From: Anaerococcus sp. Marseille-P3625
GTDB taxonomy: Bacteria; Bacillota; Clostridia; Tissierellales; Peptoniphilaceae
Reading direction: 5' to 3'
NCBI RefSeq assembly: GCF_900232825.1
Contig: NZ_OCTP01000008.1
Coordinates: 1-64,000, forward strand
Length of the DNA stretch: 64,000 nt
Positions within the stretch are counted from its first letter, which is position 1, and each line of letters opens with the position of its first letter. Of this stretch, positions 17,666 to 27,412 are shown piece after piece. Position numbers and translations under genes: made by a program. The notes under the pieces are model-generated. The model did no database searches. It saw only the letters and a list, made by a program, of their open reading frames with translations, and was not told where the DNA came from.

Positions 17666-20600
17666 CTAAATCTCCTCGTTTTCTAAATCTTTTACAGTTT
17701 TTTTAGAATCAAAATCCCTATATTTATCAAAATCTATACTTTCATCAAACTTACAAATTCCCTTATAATCGCAATATTGACATTCATTTCTTGAATCATT
17801 GTATCTAAGCGGATTAATTTTGATATTTCCTAGTTTAATTTCTTTGATATAAGAACTTACCAGTTTTTTGGCGAAATTTTCCAAGATTTCTTCTTCTTCA
17901 AGGCTTAGTATATCAGTATTTTTCTGATCGATTACATTCATAGTTTTAATATCTGTAAAATCCTTATCTATAAGCTGAAAAATTTCTTCATTAACTTTTA
18001 CTATCAAGCCATTTATCCTAAATTTATCTCTATAAATTTCTGAAAGATTATTTTTTTCATAAACTTCATTTAGTTTTAAAAGTTCATCAGCCAATGGCAT
18101 ATAAAATGAACCGATTGGAGTGATTTCTTTATCACTTTCTTTGGCACTAATCATATAAACAAGCAGTTGCAAATCAAGACCATTTAGCACATTAACAATT
18201 TTAAAGGTTTTTTTGCCAGTTTTATAATCTATTATTCTTAGAAAATTTCCTGCTCTATCTATTCTATCAATTCTTCCTCTCAAATAATTTTTATCATCGA
18301 CAAAAACTTTTGGCAGATCATTTTCTTTGCCATAACCAAAATCCACTTCTACATCAGAAATTCTAAACTCTCCAGATTTTAATTGGCCAAGAACTTCTTT
18401 GGAATTGTTTTTGGTGTTTTTTATAATATTGTTTAAAATAAAAATATTTCTTTTATCATCTCTACGAGCCTTATCCAAATTATTTTCTATACTTTTGCTA
18501 AAATTATCGGCAATAAGATTTTCTAAATCCTCATTTGTAATATCTTCTAAATTTTTATCCTTAATAAGCTTTGAAATTTCTTCATAGCAAGAATGAACAA
18601 TAGTTCCAAGCTCCATATTATCCACATCAAAATTCTGTTCTCTTTCAATTTTTAAGCCATAATTTATGAAATATCTATAAGGGCATTTTGAATAAGTTTC
18701 AATTTCTGTGATATTAAAATGATTTTTCGAATAAAGATTTGTCGCTGTAGCTAAAGACAAATTATTTTTGTCATTGGAATAAAAAAGCGCTGCCAAAATA
18801 ATTTCATAAAGACCGTAATTTTTTAGATAATTATTAAAAGCTTTTGTAAATTCTAAGCTTTTCTTATCCAAATTTTCGCCTAATTTTATTTTCCATAAAT
18901 TATTCATGGCAAATTTTGTAGATAAATTTTTAGAAAATTTCAAATCTTCCAAGGAAATATTTGTAAAATTAAAGGCCTTTAGTTTTGGAAAAATATTTAA
19001 AATTCCATTTAAAACGATAGATTTATTAATTCCTCCCCCATTTTTGTCACTTAGAGCATAGTTTAGATAAATTTTATCCGAGCCTTCAAACATCTTATAA
19101 AGATTTAATTTTTCTTTCTCTTCCAAATCCTCTTCGTAAATCTTTAAATCTAGATCGATATTTTTAAGCTTTTCTTTTTCATCTTTTGCCAAAATAAATT
19201 CCCTGGCACTTTTTGACGGGAAAAATGAATCATTAAGGCCTAGGGCAAAATTTATTTTTTTGTTAGGAATTCTTGGAGATTGAAAGCTTGTGATAGTCAA
19301 ATGGTCCTTGCTTGGTGGGATAATTCCAATTTCAATGTCGTTACAAAGGGCGTAAATTAGAGTGTAAATATCTTTTAGACTATTTTTTCTATTTCCCATA
19401 AGACTTGCAATTTCTTCTAAAATTCCTAAAAATTTATCCCAAATCTGGCTATTTTCCTCGAATTTATCAAGGTCAGATTTTTCATTTAAAATATTTTGAT
19501 AATTTGTAATTCCTCTAATAAATTTTTCATTGCTAATTAATTCATAAATTGCAGTAACTATTTCTTTGCTTTCAGATTCTTTTTTTGAAAGATCTATTAA
19601 TTTTGAAAATAAATCAAGAATTTGACTTCGGATATCATTTATAAATCCATATTCTTCTTCTATTGCGCTAATTTTCTCATCTTTTTGCGGATCATTTTCA
19701 TAAAATTTTTGGTAAAATTCATAATCCATAAGAAAATATTTATCAGCTAAAAACATAGAGCCTTTTATTTTTCTTGTAAGTAGATAATTTTGCAAAGTAA
19801 TGGCTTTTTTGTTGGCATTTTCTCCAAAATCAAAAATATTTGACCTTAAAAAATATGAAAGATCCTGATAATCAAATCCGTAAATCACAATTCTTAAACA
19901 AGATAGGAAAGTTTTTATTATGTGATTATTGATTAGTTTATTGGTTTTGTTTAAAAAAATTGGAATATTATATCTTGTAAAAATCTTTTTTATTTCATTT
20001 TCATATTCACTTTGATCGCTTATGTAAATTGCAATATCCTTATAACGAATTTTTTCTTTTGCTATGAGTTTATTTATAGTTAATCCCACATTTTCGACTT
20101 CTGATTTTGTAGATGTTGATTCAAATAAATATATATTTTTTGGTGTTTTATCATAAATTTTGGGATTATATTTTTCAAAATTCGTACAAAGATGCCTTAT
20201 GTCTTCATTATTATTTATTTCTGACTGTAAATTAATCTCATGAACTTGATCAATTTCCTTTAAGCGATGATAAAATTTAATTGCCATATCATAAATTTCA
20301 ATGTCTTTTGAAAGAGGATTTTCTATAAAATTTTTATCAAGAGTTAGGCAAATACTAACTTTTTTTGAAATTTTCACTAATTTTTCAATAAAGTCCATCT
20401 TGATATCTGAAACGTAGTCGAATTTGTCAAAATAAAAATTAGCATCTTTTATAAAATCACAGCTATCAAGCTTATCAACAACTAATTCTACCATATCTTC
20501 AGCATCGATAAAGTAATCCTTGATGGCTTTTTGATAGGCATCAAAAATTAGTTTACTTTCCCTAAATTTTAGTTTTAAAACCTCATCTTCAAGATCATTG

Positions 20601-21019
20601 TCGATTTTCTTAAAAAATTCCTCATCGAAATTATTATCTTTTATATTTGTAATTAAATCTTTTAGGTCATTTACAAAATCAATATTTTGATAGGCATTTT
20701 TAAATAAAATAAGCTCATCATTTATATCTTTTAAAATATTAGTAATTACCATGAGTTTTCCATTTTTTCCTAATATTTCACCATCAAAACCACCAGATCT
20801 ATCAATTATATAGCGGCAAAAAGAAGAAAATGATAAGACTTTGGCATCCATTATCGTTGTAAAATCAACATTTTCCAAAAGATTTATATCAGATTGCAAA
20901 GTGTATTGTTCAGGGACTATCAAAAAAGATTTTTCGCCCTTTAAGAGATTTTCATCGATTTCTTTATAAATAAATTTGCTATTATTATTTGAAGATTTTG
21001 ATATTATTAGATTTATCAT
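17666..21019 (-). CDS. addB: ATP-dependent helicase/nuclease subunit B
   Basis: This 1117-residue protein matches AddB in length and layout. VPEQYTLQ lies near the N terminus and a helicase-like fold follows. The C-terminal nuclease has LGTIVHSCYEEI and IDYKTGKK. The four Cys that bind the structural [4Fe-4S] are visible: KCPYRYF before the nuclease, and CQYCDYKGIC at the C terminus. The N-terminal Walker A is degenerate: the expected GRSGSGK-like loop reads ISKSSNNNSKFI here, so ATP binding by this subunit may be lost. It overlaps sbcC by 4 bases upstream. Confidence 0.94.
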   Translation of the reverse strand: MINLIISKSSNNNSKFIYKEIDENLLKGEKSFLIVPEQYTLQSDINLLENVDFTTIMDAKVLSFSSFCRYIIDRSGGFDGEILGKNGKLMVITNILKDINDELILFKNAYQNIDFVNDLKDLITNIKDNNFDEEFFKKIDNDLEDEVLKLKFRESKLIFDAYQKAIKDYFIDAEDMVELVVDKLDSCDFIKDANFYFDKFDYVSDIKMDFIEKLVKISKKVSICLTLDKNFIENPLSKDIEIYDMAIKFYHRLKEIDQVHEINLQSEINNNEDIRHLCTNFEKYNPKIYDKTPKNIYLFESTSTKSEVENVGLTINKLIAKEKIRYKDIAIYISDQSEYENEIKKIFTRYNIPIFLNKTNKLINNHIIKTFLSCLRIVIYGFDYQDLSYFLRSNIFDFGENANKKAITLQNYLLTRKIKGSMFLADKYFLMDYEFYQKFYENDPQKDEKISAIEEEYGFINDIRSQILDLFSKLIDLSKKESESKEIVTAIYELISNEKFIRGITNYQNILNEKSDLDKFEENSQIWDKFLGILEEIASLMGNRKNSLKDIYTLIYALCNDIEIGIIPPSKDHLTITSFQSPRIPNKKINFALGLNDSFFPSKSAREFILAKDEKEKLKNIDLDLKIYEEDLEEKEKLNLYKMFEGSDKIYLNYALSDKNGGGINKSIVLNGILNIFPKLKAFNFTNISLEDLKFSKNLSTKFAMNNLWKIKLGENLDKKSLEFTKAFNNYLKNYGLYEIILAALFYSNDKNNLSLATATNLYSKNHFNITEIETYSKCPYRYFINYGLKIEREQNFDVDNMELGTIVHSCYEEISKLIKDKNLEDITNEDLENLIADNFSKSIENNLDKARRDDKRNIFILNNIIKNTKNNSKEVLGQLKSGEFRISDVEVDFGYGKENDLPKVFVDDKNYLRGRIDRIDRAGNFLRIIDYKTGKKTFKIVNVLNGLDLQLLVYMISAKESDKEITPIGSFYMPLADELLKLNEVYEKNNLSEIYRDKFRINGLIVKVNEEIFQLIDKDFTDIKTMNVIDQKNTDILSLEEEEILENFAKKLVSSYIKEIKLGNIKINPLRYNDSRNECQYCDYKGICKFDESIDFDKYRDFDSKKTVKDLENEEI

Positions 21020-24000
21020 GCTTTAACCTCTATAAAACTTCCCTGGTTACTTGTGTATGTGACAAGAATTTTCCCATCTATTGCATCTTTTAATTCCTTG
21101 ACATGAGATATTAATCCTATAAATTTATTTTCATAGGAAAGTTTTTCAATTTGTTCTATAACATTGCTTAAATAATCTTCTGACAAGGTTCCAAATCCTT
21201 CGTCGATAAAAAGTGTATCGATTTTTATCGAGCCATTTTCTGCGCTTATTTCATCTGAAAGGCCCAGAGCAAGGGCAAGAGAAGCTAAAAAAGATTCTCC
21301 ACCAGAAAGAGTTGAGGAAGGTCTTTTTTTGCCAGTATTATAATCAAAAATTTCTATATCAAGACCTTGTTTTTGCCTTAAATCGTTGCCAGTTGAAGAT
21401 CTAACCATCATAAATTGTCCATTTGACATGGAATCTAGCCTTTTGTTGGCGTAAGATAAGACTTTATCGAAATAATAAGTAAGAACGAAGCTTTCAAAGT
21501 CGATTTTTTCTCTGCCTGAAACTTTTCCAAATGATCCATTTGCAACTTTTGAAAGTTTTGCCAAAATTTCTGCATCTTTTTTCTTATCATCGTATAATTT
21601 GGAAATTTCATCCAAATCACTTATAGTCTGATATATATTTGATAGATTTATATTTATTTTAAGCTTTTTCTCCCTTATATCTGACAAAGATTCATTAACT
21701 TCAGATAGATTTTCATCTATTTTTTTAGTATCAATTATATCCAAATCCTTATATTGGATGTAATTTTCACTAAGAGTGATTAGTCTTTCTTGGTCTTTGA
21801 AAAAACTTGTAATTTCATCTTTGTAGGCATTAATTTCATCAAATAAGTCTAGATATTTTTCAAATTCCTCTATATTTTCAAATTTTTCTAGCATTCTTTT
21901 TTCAAAATCTTCTTTGTAAGAAATCTTATCTGCTTTTGTTTTTTCAATTAGCTCCTTTGTGTTTTTCATATTTATTTTAAGCTCTTGATCTTTTAGCTTA
22001 ATTTCATCGTATAATTTTTTGTTTTCTTCAATTTCTTTTGAGATTTTTGCTATTAATTTTTGCTTTTCAGCAATTTTTTCTGCTAATAATTTAGAATCAA
22101 TTTCTTCCATCTTTTCTTTATTTGCCATGTAAGAAATTTTTGTTTTTTCAAAGTCTTGGTTTTTTTCTTCTAAATAGCTTTTATTTTTTTGAAATTCATC
22201 TAATTTTGCTGAAATTTCTGCGACATTAACTTTATATTTTTTTAATTCTTCCTCGATATTTTCAATTAAAAATTGATTTTCTTTTAAAGAATTTTCTTTT
22301 TCTGCTAATTTTTTTCCTAAAATTTCTAATTCTTTTAAAAGTTCTGATTTTTCTAAAACTTCTTTTAAGGAATTTTTGAATAAATTATTTTTGCTATTTA
22401 AAGTTTCAATATCTGAGCTTACTTGTACAATATTTCTATTTACTTTGTCAATATCAATTTCAAAAGTTTGGTATTTGCTAAAATTTTCCTGATGTTTTTC
22501 TTTACAAACTGGGCAAATACCGCTTTCATTTAGCTCATCAATAAATTTGTTGATTTGTATAAGTCTTTGATTTTCAAAATAAAGTTTTTGTTTTTCTTCT
22601 AATTTTATTTTTTCTTCTTTTTTTATTTCTATTAGTTTTTTATTTTCGGATATTTTTTCTAAAATTTTTTCATTTTCTTTTATTATATCAAGCTTATTTT
22701 TAATGCTTTCTTCTTTGTTTTTTTCCTGGTAAATTGATTCCTGAATGGCTAATTTATCTGCTTTTAATTGGTTTATTTCTTTAGATTTGTCGATAAATTT
22801 ATCGTTATTTTCTTTAAGATTGTTATTTAGTTGAATAATATTTCCATCAATTTTTTTTATTTCTTTTTCATCTTCTTCCATAGATAAAAATTTTTCTTTA
22901 ATAATTTGAAATTCATTAAAATCATCTAACAATTTTTTATTATCATTTAGAGATATTTTTAATAGGTTCAATTCTTCTTCTTTTTTCAAAAAAATTATCT
23001 GGTCTTTTTTAATTGCTTCTAATCTTATTGAATTTTCGACAAAAAGCTCTTTTAATTTCCCTAAATCATTTTCTTCTTTTTCAAGATCAGCTTTGGCTTT
23101 ATTAAAGCTTTGATAATAAATTTTAATATTTTCTCCATAGCTAGCTTTTTTCAAATCTTGGTCTAATTTTTTGTATTTTTCATTTTTTGATAAATTTTCT
23201 GCCAAATCTTTTGCTATTTGCTTATATTTTGCGATATTTTCATTTTGAATTTTGGCTTTTTCTCTATCTTCTATTAGGAGTTTTTCTTTTTTTGAAAGAT
23301 CTTTTTCATTTTTTTCTAAAATTTCGTATTCTACTTGATTTTTTTCTTGGTAAGACTTGACGGTTTTTTTGATATTAGCAAAATCATGAACCAAAACATC
23401 TTCCCTGTTGATATTTTTTGAAAGATTATCGTATTTATAAATTACATCTTCAAGCCTTCTATCGATGATATCAATATTTTTATTTGCTTCTAAGGCCTCA
23501 TTTTTAATCCTTTCTTGGATTTCTTTATATTCATAAGTTTTAAAAATATCGCCAAGGATCTTACTTCTATCATCTGATTTAGCCTTTAAAAATTCCTGAA
23601 ATTCTCCTTGAGCTAGTAGCATTACCTTAGAAAATTGATTTTTATCTAGTCCTATTATTTGCTTGATTTTTTCGTTAACTTCGCCTATTTTTTCAGCAAT
23701 TATTTTCTTTTCATTTGTTATTTCATAAAAGATTGCTGAATTTTTTATATTTTGATTTTCTTTGGTTTTTTTGGCAAATTGACTAGGGATTCTTTCTATT
23801 TCATAGATTTTTTCATCGACTTTGAATGTGAGATTGACAAAAGTATAGGGATCATTTTCGTTAAGATAATCACTTCTTAAACTATAAACATCAATCCCTC
23901 TTGAAACTTCCCCGTAAAGACCATATTGAATTGCATCAAAAATAGAGGTTTTGCCTGAACCTGTATCTCCAGAAATTACAAAAACTTTTTTGTCGTAAAG

Positions 24001-24072
24001 TTTAGTAAAATCTATTTCTATTTGATTTTTATAGGTCAAAAATCCTCTAAATTTTAGCCTTATTGGCTTCAT
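21016..24072 (-). CDS. sbcC: exonuclease SbcCD subunit C (SMC-like ATPase)
   Basis: This 1018-residue Rad50-type ATPase has Walker A SGDTGSGKTSIFDAIQYG near residue 40. Two very long Lys/Glu-rich coiled coils flank the zinc hook CPVCKEKH (about residue 520). The C-terminal signature LSGGESFLASLALALGLSD and Walker B TLFIDEGFGTL follow. With SbcD it opens hairpins and blocked DNA ends. It overlaps sbcD by 4 bases and addB by 4 bases, which indicates translational coupling of both nuclease systems. Confidence 0.96.
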   Translation of the reverse strand: MKPIRLKFRGFLTYKNQIEIDFTKLYDKKVFVISGDTGSGKTSIFDAIQYGLYGEVSRGIDVYSLRSDYLNENDPYTFVNLTFKVDEKIYEIERIPSQFAKKTKENQNIKNSAIFYEITNEKKIIAEKIGEVNEKIKQIIGLDKNQFSKVMLLAQGEFQEFLKAKSDDRSKILGDIFKTYEYKEIQERIKNEALEANKNIDIIDRRLEDVIYKYDNLSKNINREDVLVHDFANIKKTVKSYQEKNQVEYEILEKNEKDLSKKEKLLIEDREKAKIQNENIAKYKQIAKDLAENLSKNEKYKKLDQDLKKASYGENIKIYYQSFNKAKADLEKEENDLGKLKELFVENSIRLEAIKKDQIIFLKKEEELNLLKISLNDNKKLLDDFNEFQIIKEKFLSMEEDEKEIKKIDGNIIQLNNNLKENNDKFIDKSKEINQLKADKLAIQESIYQEKNKEESIKNKLDIIKENEKILEKISENKKLIEIKKEEKIKLEEKQKLYFENQRLIQINKFIDELNESGICPVCKEKHQENFSKYQTFEIDIDKVNRNIVQVSSDIETLNSKNNLFKNSLKEVLEKSELLKELEILGKKLAEKENSLKENQFLIENIEEELKKYKVNVAEISAKLDEFQKNKSYLEEKNQDFEKTKISYMANKEKMEEIDSKLLAEKIAEKQKLIAKISKEIEENKKLYDEIKLKDQELKINMKNTKELIEKTKADKISYKEDFEKRMLEKFENIEEFEKYLDLFDEINAYKDEITSFFKDQERLITLSENYIQYKDLDIIDTKKIDENLSEVNESLSDIREKKLKININLSNIYQTISDLDEISKLYDDKKKDAEILAKLSKVANGSFGKVSGREKIDFESFVLTYYFDKVLSYANKRLDSMSNGQFMMVRSSTGNDLRQKQGLDIEIFDYNTGKKRPSSTLSGGESFLASLALALGLSDEISAENGSIKIDTLFIDEGFGTLSEDYLSNVIEQIEKLSYENKFIGLISHVKELKDAIDGKILVTYTSNQGSFIEVKA

Positions 24073-25169
24073 GATATCACCCTTTTTATTAGTTGTTCTT
24101 CTTCATCATTCAACTTTTCATTCATCTTAAACTTATAAAATTCTTCAAATAATTCTAGTGAATTTTTGGCTGATAAATCTATGGAAAAGTCATTATCTAG
24201 ATCGAATATTCCCCTATTTTTGTAGGATAATTGCACTATATTAGGGAATTTTTCTTTTAGCTTTGCCATAGGATTTTCAATAGTCATATCATCTTCAAGG
24301 ATGACTTTTATATAATCATCTGAGGATTCTTCTTTGATAATCTGGTCAAATTTGCCAGTGATTATTCTAAAATCTCTTAAAGCATTTATTTCAATCTCTT
24401 CAATTTCTAATTTATCTGTCAAATCGATAAGGGTAACAGACTTTGTTTTATTTACCTCATCAAAAGAATATTTCATAAATGTTCCAGCATATCTAATTTT
24501 AGGATCCATTACAAATTGTCTATTATGAAGATGGCCAAGCGCCACATAATCAAAGTCCATAAATAAATTGGCATCCATGGCATCCGATCCACCAATTGAT
24601 AAGGGTTTTTGCCAAAGATTATAGGCATTTTCTTCTTCTATGGCGTATTTATTGGCATAACAATGACTTATTAGGACATTTCTATCTTTTAATTTTCTTT
24701 TTTTCAGTATTTTTTTATAAATATCTGTATAATTTTCTATATTTTCGTCAAATAAAATTTTCCCCTGGTTAAGAGAAATAAAGGGAATTAGATGAAAATT
24801 AACTATTCCATATTCATCTTTAAGACTTATTATTTCATCCTTGAACTCGCCAAATAAATGATAATTATTAGCCTTATAAAATTTAGAATTTACGTCAAAT
24901 CTTTTGGCGGAATCGTGGTTACCACTAATAGCAAGAACAATTTTTCCCATTTTGAAAATTATTTCTTCAATAAAATCTGAATACAAGGTCAAAGCTTCAA
25001 CGCTTGAAATTTGCGTATCGAAAATATCTCCTGCAATCATAATTACATCTACATTTCTCTTTCTAATTATTTCAAGTATTTGCTTTAGGCAATATTTTTG
25101 ATCTTCTATCAGAGAATAGTTCCCAATAGCTTTTCCCAAGTGAAGATCTGCCAAATGTAGAAGTTTCAT
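24069..25169 (-). CDS. sbcD: exonuclease SbcCD subunit D (Mre11-like nuclease)
   Basis: This 366-residue metallophosphoesterase has all the signature motifs: LADLHLGK, IAGDIFDTQ, ISGNHDS, ISHCYAN and LGHLHNRQ, together the two-metal (Mn) active site. Length is normal for bacterial SbcD. It overlaps yaaA at its start and sbcC at its end by 4 bases each. Confidence 0.96.
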   Translation of the reverse strand: MKLLHLADLHLGKAIGNYSLIEDQKYCLKQILEIIRKRNVDVIMIAGDIFDTQISSVEALTLYSDFIEEIIFKMGKIVLAISGNHDSAKRFDVNSKFYKANNYHLFGEFKDEIISLKDEYGIVNFHLIPFISLNQGKILFDENIENYTDIYKKILKKRKLKDRNVLISHCYANKYAIEEENAYNLWQKPLSIGGSDAMDANLFMDFDYVALGHLHNRQFVMDPKIRYAGTFMKYSFDEVNKTKSVTLIDLTDKLEIEEIEINALRDFRIITGKFDQIIKEESSDDYIKVILEDDMTIENPMAKLKEKFPNIVQLSYKNRGIFDLDNDFSIDLSAKNSLELFEEFYKFKMNEKLNDEEEQLIKRVIS

Positions 25170-25888
25170 CGATTTCTCCTAAGGAAAACTAAATTATTAG
25201 CTTTTGATAGATCTTCCTGATATTTGTAGGAATCTATTTCAATTTTCTTAATTTGATCTATATCATCTATTTTTTTGCTGATAATTTCTTTTAGCATCTT
25301 TCCTCTCATCTGTTTGGTCCAAGCAACTATCGATTTTACTTTTCCATTCCTATAATCCTTAAAATCAAGGCTTACAAACTTATCTTTATCCTTTAGAAAA
25401 GGAGTGATTGTTTTGGAATATTCCTTGCTTGCAAGATTTATTATCAAATCATCATCTTTAAATAATTCCTTGTAGAGTAAATCTCCCCAAAATTCGTACA
25501 AATCAAAGTCTGGATTGTCAAAATATAATCTATAATCGGAAATTCCAGTTAATGGTTTTGCCAAACCCCATAAAGCTGAAATTATATAAAGATGATCGTT
25601 TAAATAGGCTAAATCATCAAAATCTTTTTTATTAAATTGCTTAAAAACCAAACCGTCATAGGCAAAAATTGCTGGATTGTCCAAATTTTCTAAGTTCATT
25701 TCCTGATAATCAAAATAAGCTTTTTCTGTTAATTTATCGTTGGTTTTATTTAGATTTCCCATGTCGTTTAGGTTGTAAGTTTTTAGTTTTTCTACTAAAA
25801 TTTTTGTCTTTTCTTTAAATAAAAGTGGTTCGGTTTTTATATTCTTATTTTTCTTAAAACTTTTGGCTGGCGAAATAATTATTTTCAT
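25166..25888 (-). CDS. yaaA: peroxide stress protein YaaA (UPF0246)
   Basis: This 240-residue cytosolic protein opens with MKIIISPAKSFKKN, the YaaA family hallmark (SPAK). It also has the central ALWGLAKPLTGISDYRLYF and later NLASKEYSKTI. In E. coli YaaA binds DNA and limits iron-dependent damage during H2O2 stress. Here it is the first gene of a five-gene operon with sbcD, sbcC, addB and addA, which supports a role in DNA-damage protection. A CGGAGGAAG ribosome site precedes the ATG. Confidence 0.92.
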   Translation of the reverse strand: MKIIISPAKSFKKNKNIKTEPLLFKEKTKILVEKLKTYNLNDMGNLNKTNDKLTEKAYFDYQEMNLENLDNPAIFAYDGLVFKQFNKKDFDDLAYLNDHLYIISALWGLAKPLTGISDYRLYFDNPDFDLYEFWGDLLYKELFKDDDLIINLASKEYSKTITPFLKDKDKFVSLDFKDYRNGKVKSIVAWTKQMRGKMLKEIISKKIDDIDQIKKIEIDSYKYQEDLSKANNLVFLRRNR

Positions 25889-25907
25889 ATCTTCCTCCGA
25901 TATTTAT

Positions 25908-25945
25908 ATTATAACATAGAAAAAAGTAGGCCTTAACCTACTTTC
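25908..25945 (-). promoter_or_regulatory. znu terminator followed by yaaA promoter
   Basis: On the minus strand AAAGTAGG-ttaagg-CCTACTTT plus a T run (25944-25918) terminates the znu operon and overlaps the znuB stop. Just after it TATAAT (25913-25908) stands 19 bases before the yaaA start codon, with only a poor -35. The repair operon can therefore be expressed separately from znuABC. Confidence 0.6.
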
Positions 25946-26742
25946 TTCAAATTATTTTTTAAATATTTTATTAAGGAAACAAGCAAAAATGTTATAATTG
26001 CAATTATAACTATTGCTCCACCTGGTTTTAGACCCAAGTAATAGCTTAAACTTATACCAGAAATCATAAAAAATACCGACAATATTATGGAAATTCCATA
26101 CATTTGCTTGTAGGATTTTGATATTATCATAGAAGTTGCAACTGGTATGGACATAAGAGATGTAATCATCAAAGCACCTACAGTTTTTGCTGAAATTGCA
26201 ACGGTAAGAGCTGTAATAAAGGTAAATAAAATGTTAATTGCTTTAGTATTTACCCCAGCAAGTCTTGCCAAAACTGGATTTATCGATGTATACAAAAGTG
26301 CGTAGTAAAGATAAATCGAGCTTATTACTACCAAAATAAAAACCAGCAAAACTATAAATAGATCTTCATTTCCAACGGTTGTTATTGAACCGAAAATAAA
26401 GGATTCAAAACTATTTCCACCCGGCGAAAAATCTGAAAGAATTGATGCTATGGCAATTCCTGTACTCATTACAATTGCTGTTGCCATGTCCCCATATTTG
26501 GGAAATTTTGCCCTTAATATTTCTATGGCAAAACTTGCAAAAATACAAATTAATAGTGAAGATACAAGCAAATTTATGTTTAATATTAGGCCCAAGGCAA
26601 TTCCTGCCAGCGAACTATGGCTTAAAGCATCGCCAATCATTGAAGTTTTTCTATTTATCATTATAATTCCAATCATAGGAATAATTATTGCAAGCATTAT
26701 TCCTACAATTAGAGATCTTCTCATAAAGGCAAACTCAAGCAT
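25933..26742 (-). CDS. znuB: zinc ABC transporter permease
   Basis: This 269-residue protein has about eight hydrophobic helices and the ABC-3 (ZnuB/TroC) family pattern, including GDALSHSSLAGIALG near residue 35 and ARLAGVNTKAINILF. It starts inside the end of znuC (8-bp overlap), so the three genes form a compact znuA-znuC-znuB operon. Manganese transporters share the fold. Zinc is inferred from the very His-rich ZnuA and the neighbouring Fur-family regulator. Confidence 0.9.
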   Translation of the reverse strand: MLEFAFMRRSLIVGIMLAIIIPMIGIIMINRKTSMIGDALSHSSLAGIALGLILNINLLVSSLLICIFASFAIEILRAKFPKYGDMATAIVMSTGIAIASILSDFSPGGNSFESFIFGSITTVGNEDLFIVLLVFILVVISSIYLYYALLYTSINPVLARLAGVNTKAINILFTFITALTVAISAKTVGALMITSLMSIPVATSMIISKSYKQMYGISIILSVFFMISGISLSYYLGLKPGGAIVIIAIITFLLVSLIKYLKNNLKKVG

Positions 26743-27412
26743 CTATTAACCTACCTTCTTGGATTTTCACAATTTTACTAACGTAATTTTTTATAAGCTC
26801 CATCTCATGACTTATGATAATTATACTTATGCCATGCTTTTTATTTAGATGTTTTAGCAAATTCAAAAAATCTTCCTTATTTGCCTGGTCAATGCCAACT
26901 GTCGGCTCATCCAAAATCAAAATATCCGGACTATTTACCAAACATCTTGCAATCATCACTCTTTGCTGTTGGCCACCTGATAATTTATTAAAACTTTTAT
27001 CTTTCAAATCTTCTATATTTAAGATTCTAAAAATATCGTCGACTTTTTCTAGATTTTTTTTGCCAGGTCTTTTGAACTTGTTGAAATTATTGTATAAATT
27101 TAGGACTACATATTCCTTACAAGTAAGGGGAAATGTGATATTTGACGATTCATTTAGTTGTGGTACATAGCCAATTTTATCAAAGTTATCAAATGAATTT
27201 ATATCTTCTCCCAAAATTTTCACCATATCATCTTTTACTTTTAATTGTTTGGTTAAAATTTTTACTAAAGTTGTTTTCCCACTGCCATTTTCCCCACTAA
27301 TTGCCAGAAAATCTCCATTTTCTAGCACAAGATTAATGTCGTCTAAAAGTAATTTGTCATCATAGGAAAATTTTAAATTTTTTATTTCTATAATATTCAT
27401 ATTATTTGACAA
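26735..27412 (-). CDS. znuC: zinc ABC transporter ATP-binding protein
   Basis: This 225-residue ATPase has Walker A SGENGSGKTT, signature LSGGQQQRVMIARC, Walker B ILILDEPTVGID and an H-loop in IIISHEM. It is of normal length for ZnuC/AdcC. It overlaps both its neighbours: the znuA stop by 11 bases and the znuB start by 8 bases. Of the two possible ATG starts at the N terminus (MSNNMN), the second could equally be used. Confidence 0.93.
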   Translation of the reverse strand: MSNNMNIIEIKNLKFSYDDKLLLDDINLVLENGDFLAISGENGSGKTTLVKILTKQLKVKDDMVKILGEDINSFDNFDKIGYVPQLNESSNITFPLTCKEYVVLNLYNNFNKFKRPGKKNLEKVDDIFRILNIEDLKDKSFNKLSGGQQQRVMIARCLVNSPDILILDEPTVGIDQANKEDFLNLLKHLNKKHGISIIIISHEMELIKNYVSKIVKIQEGRLIDA

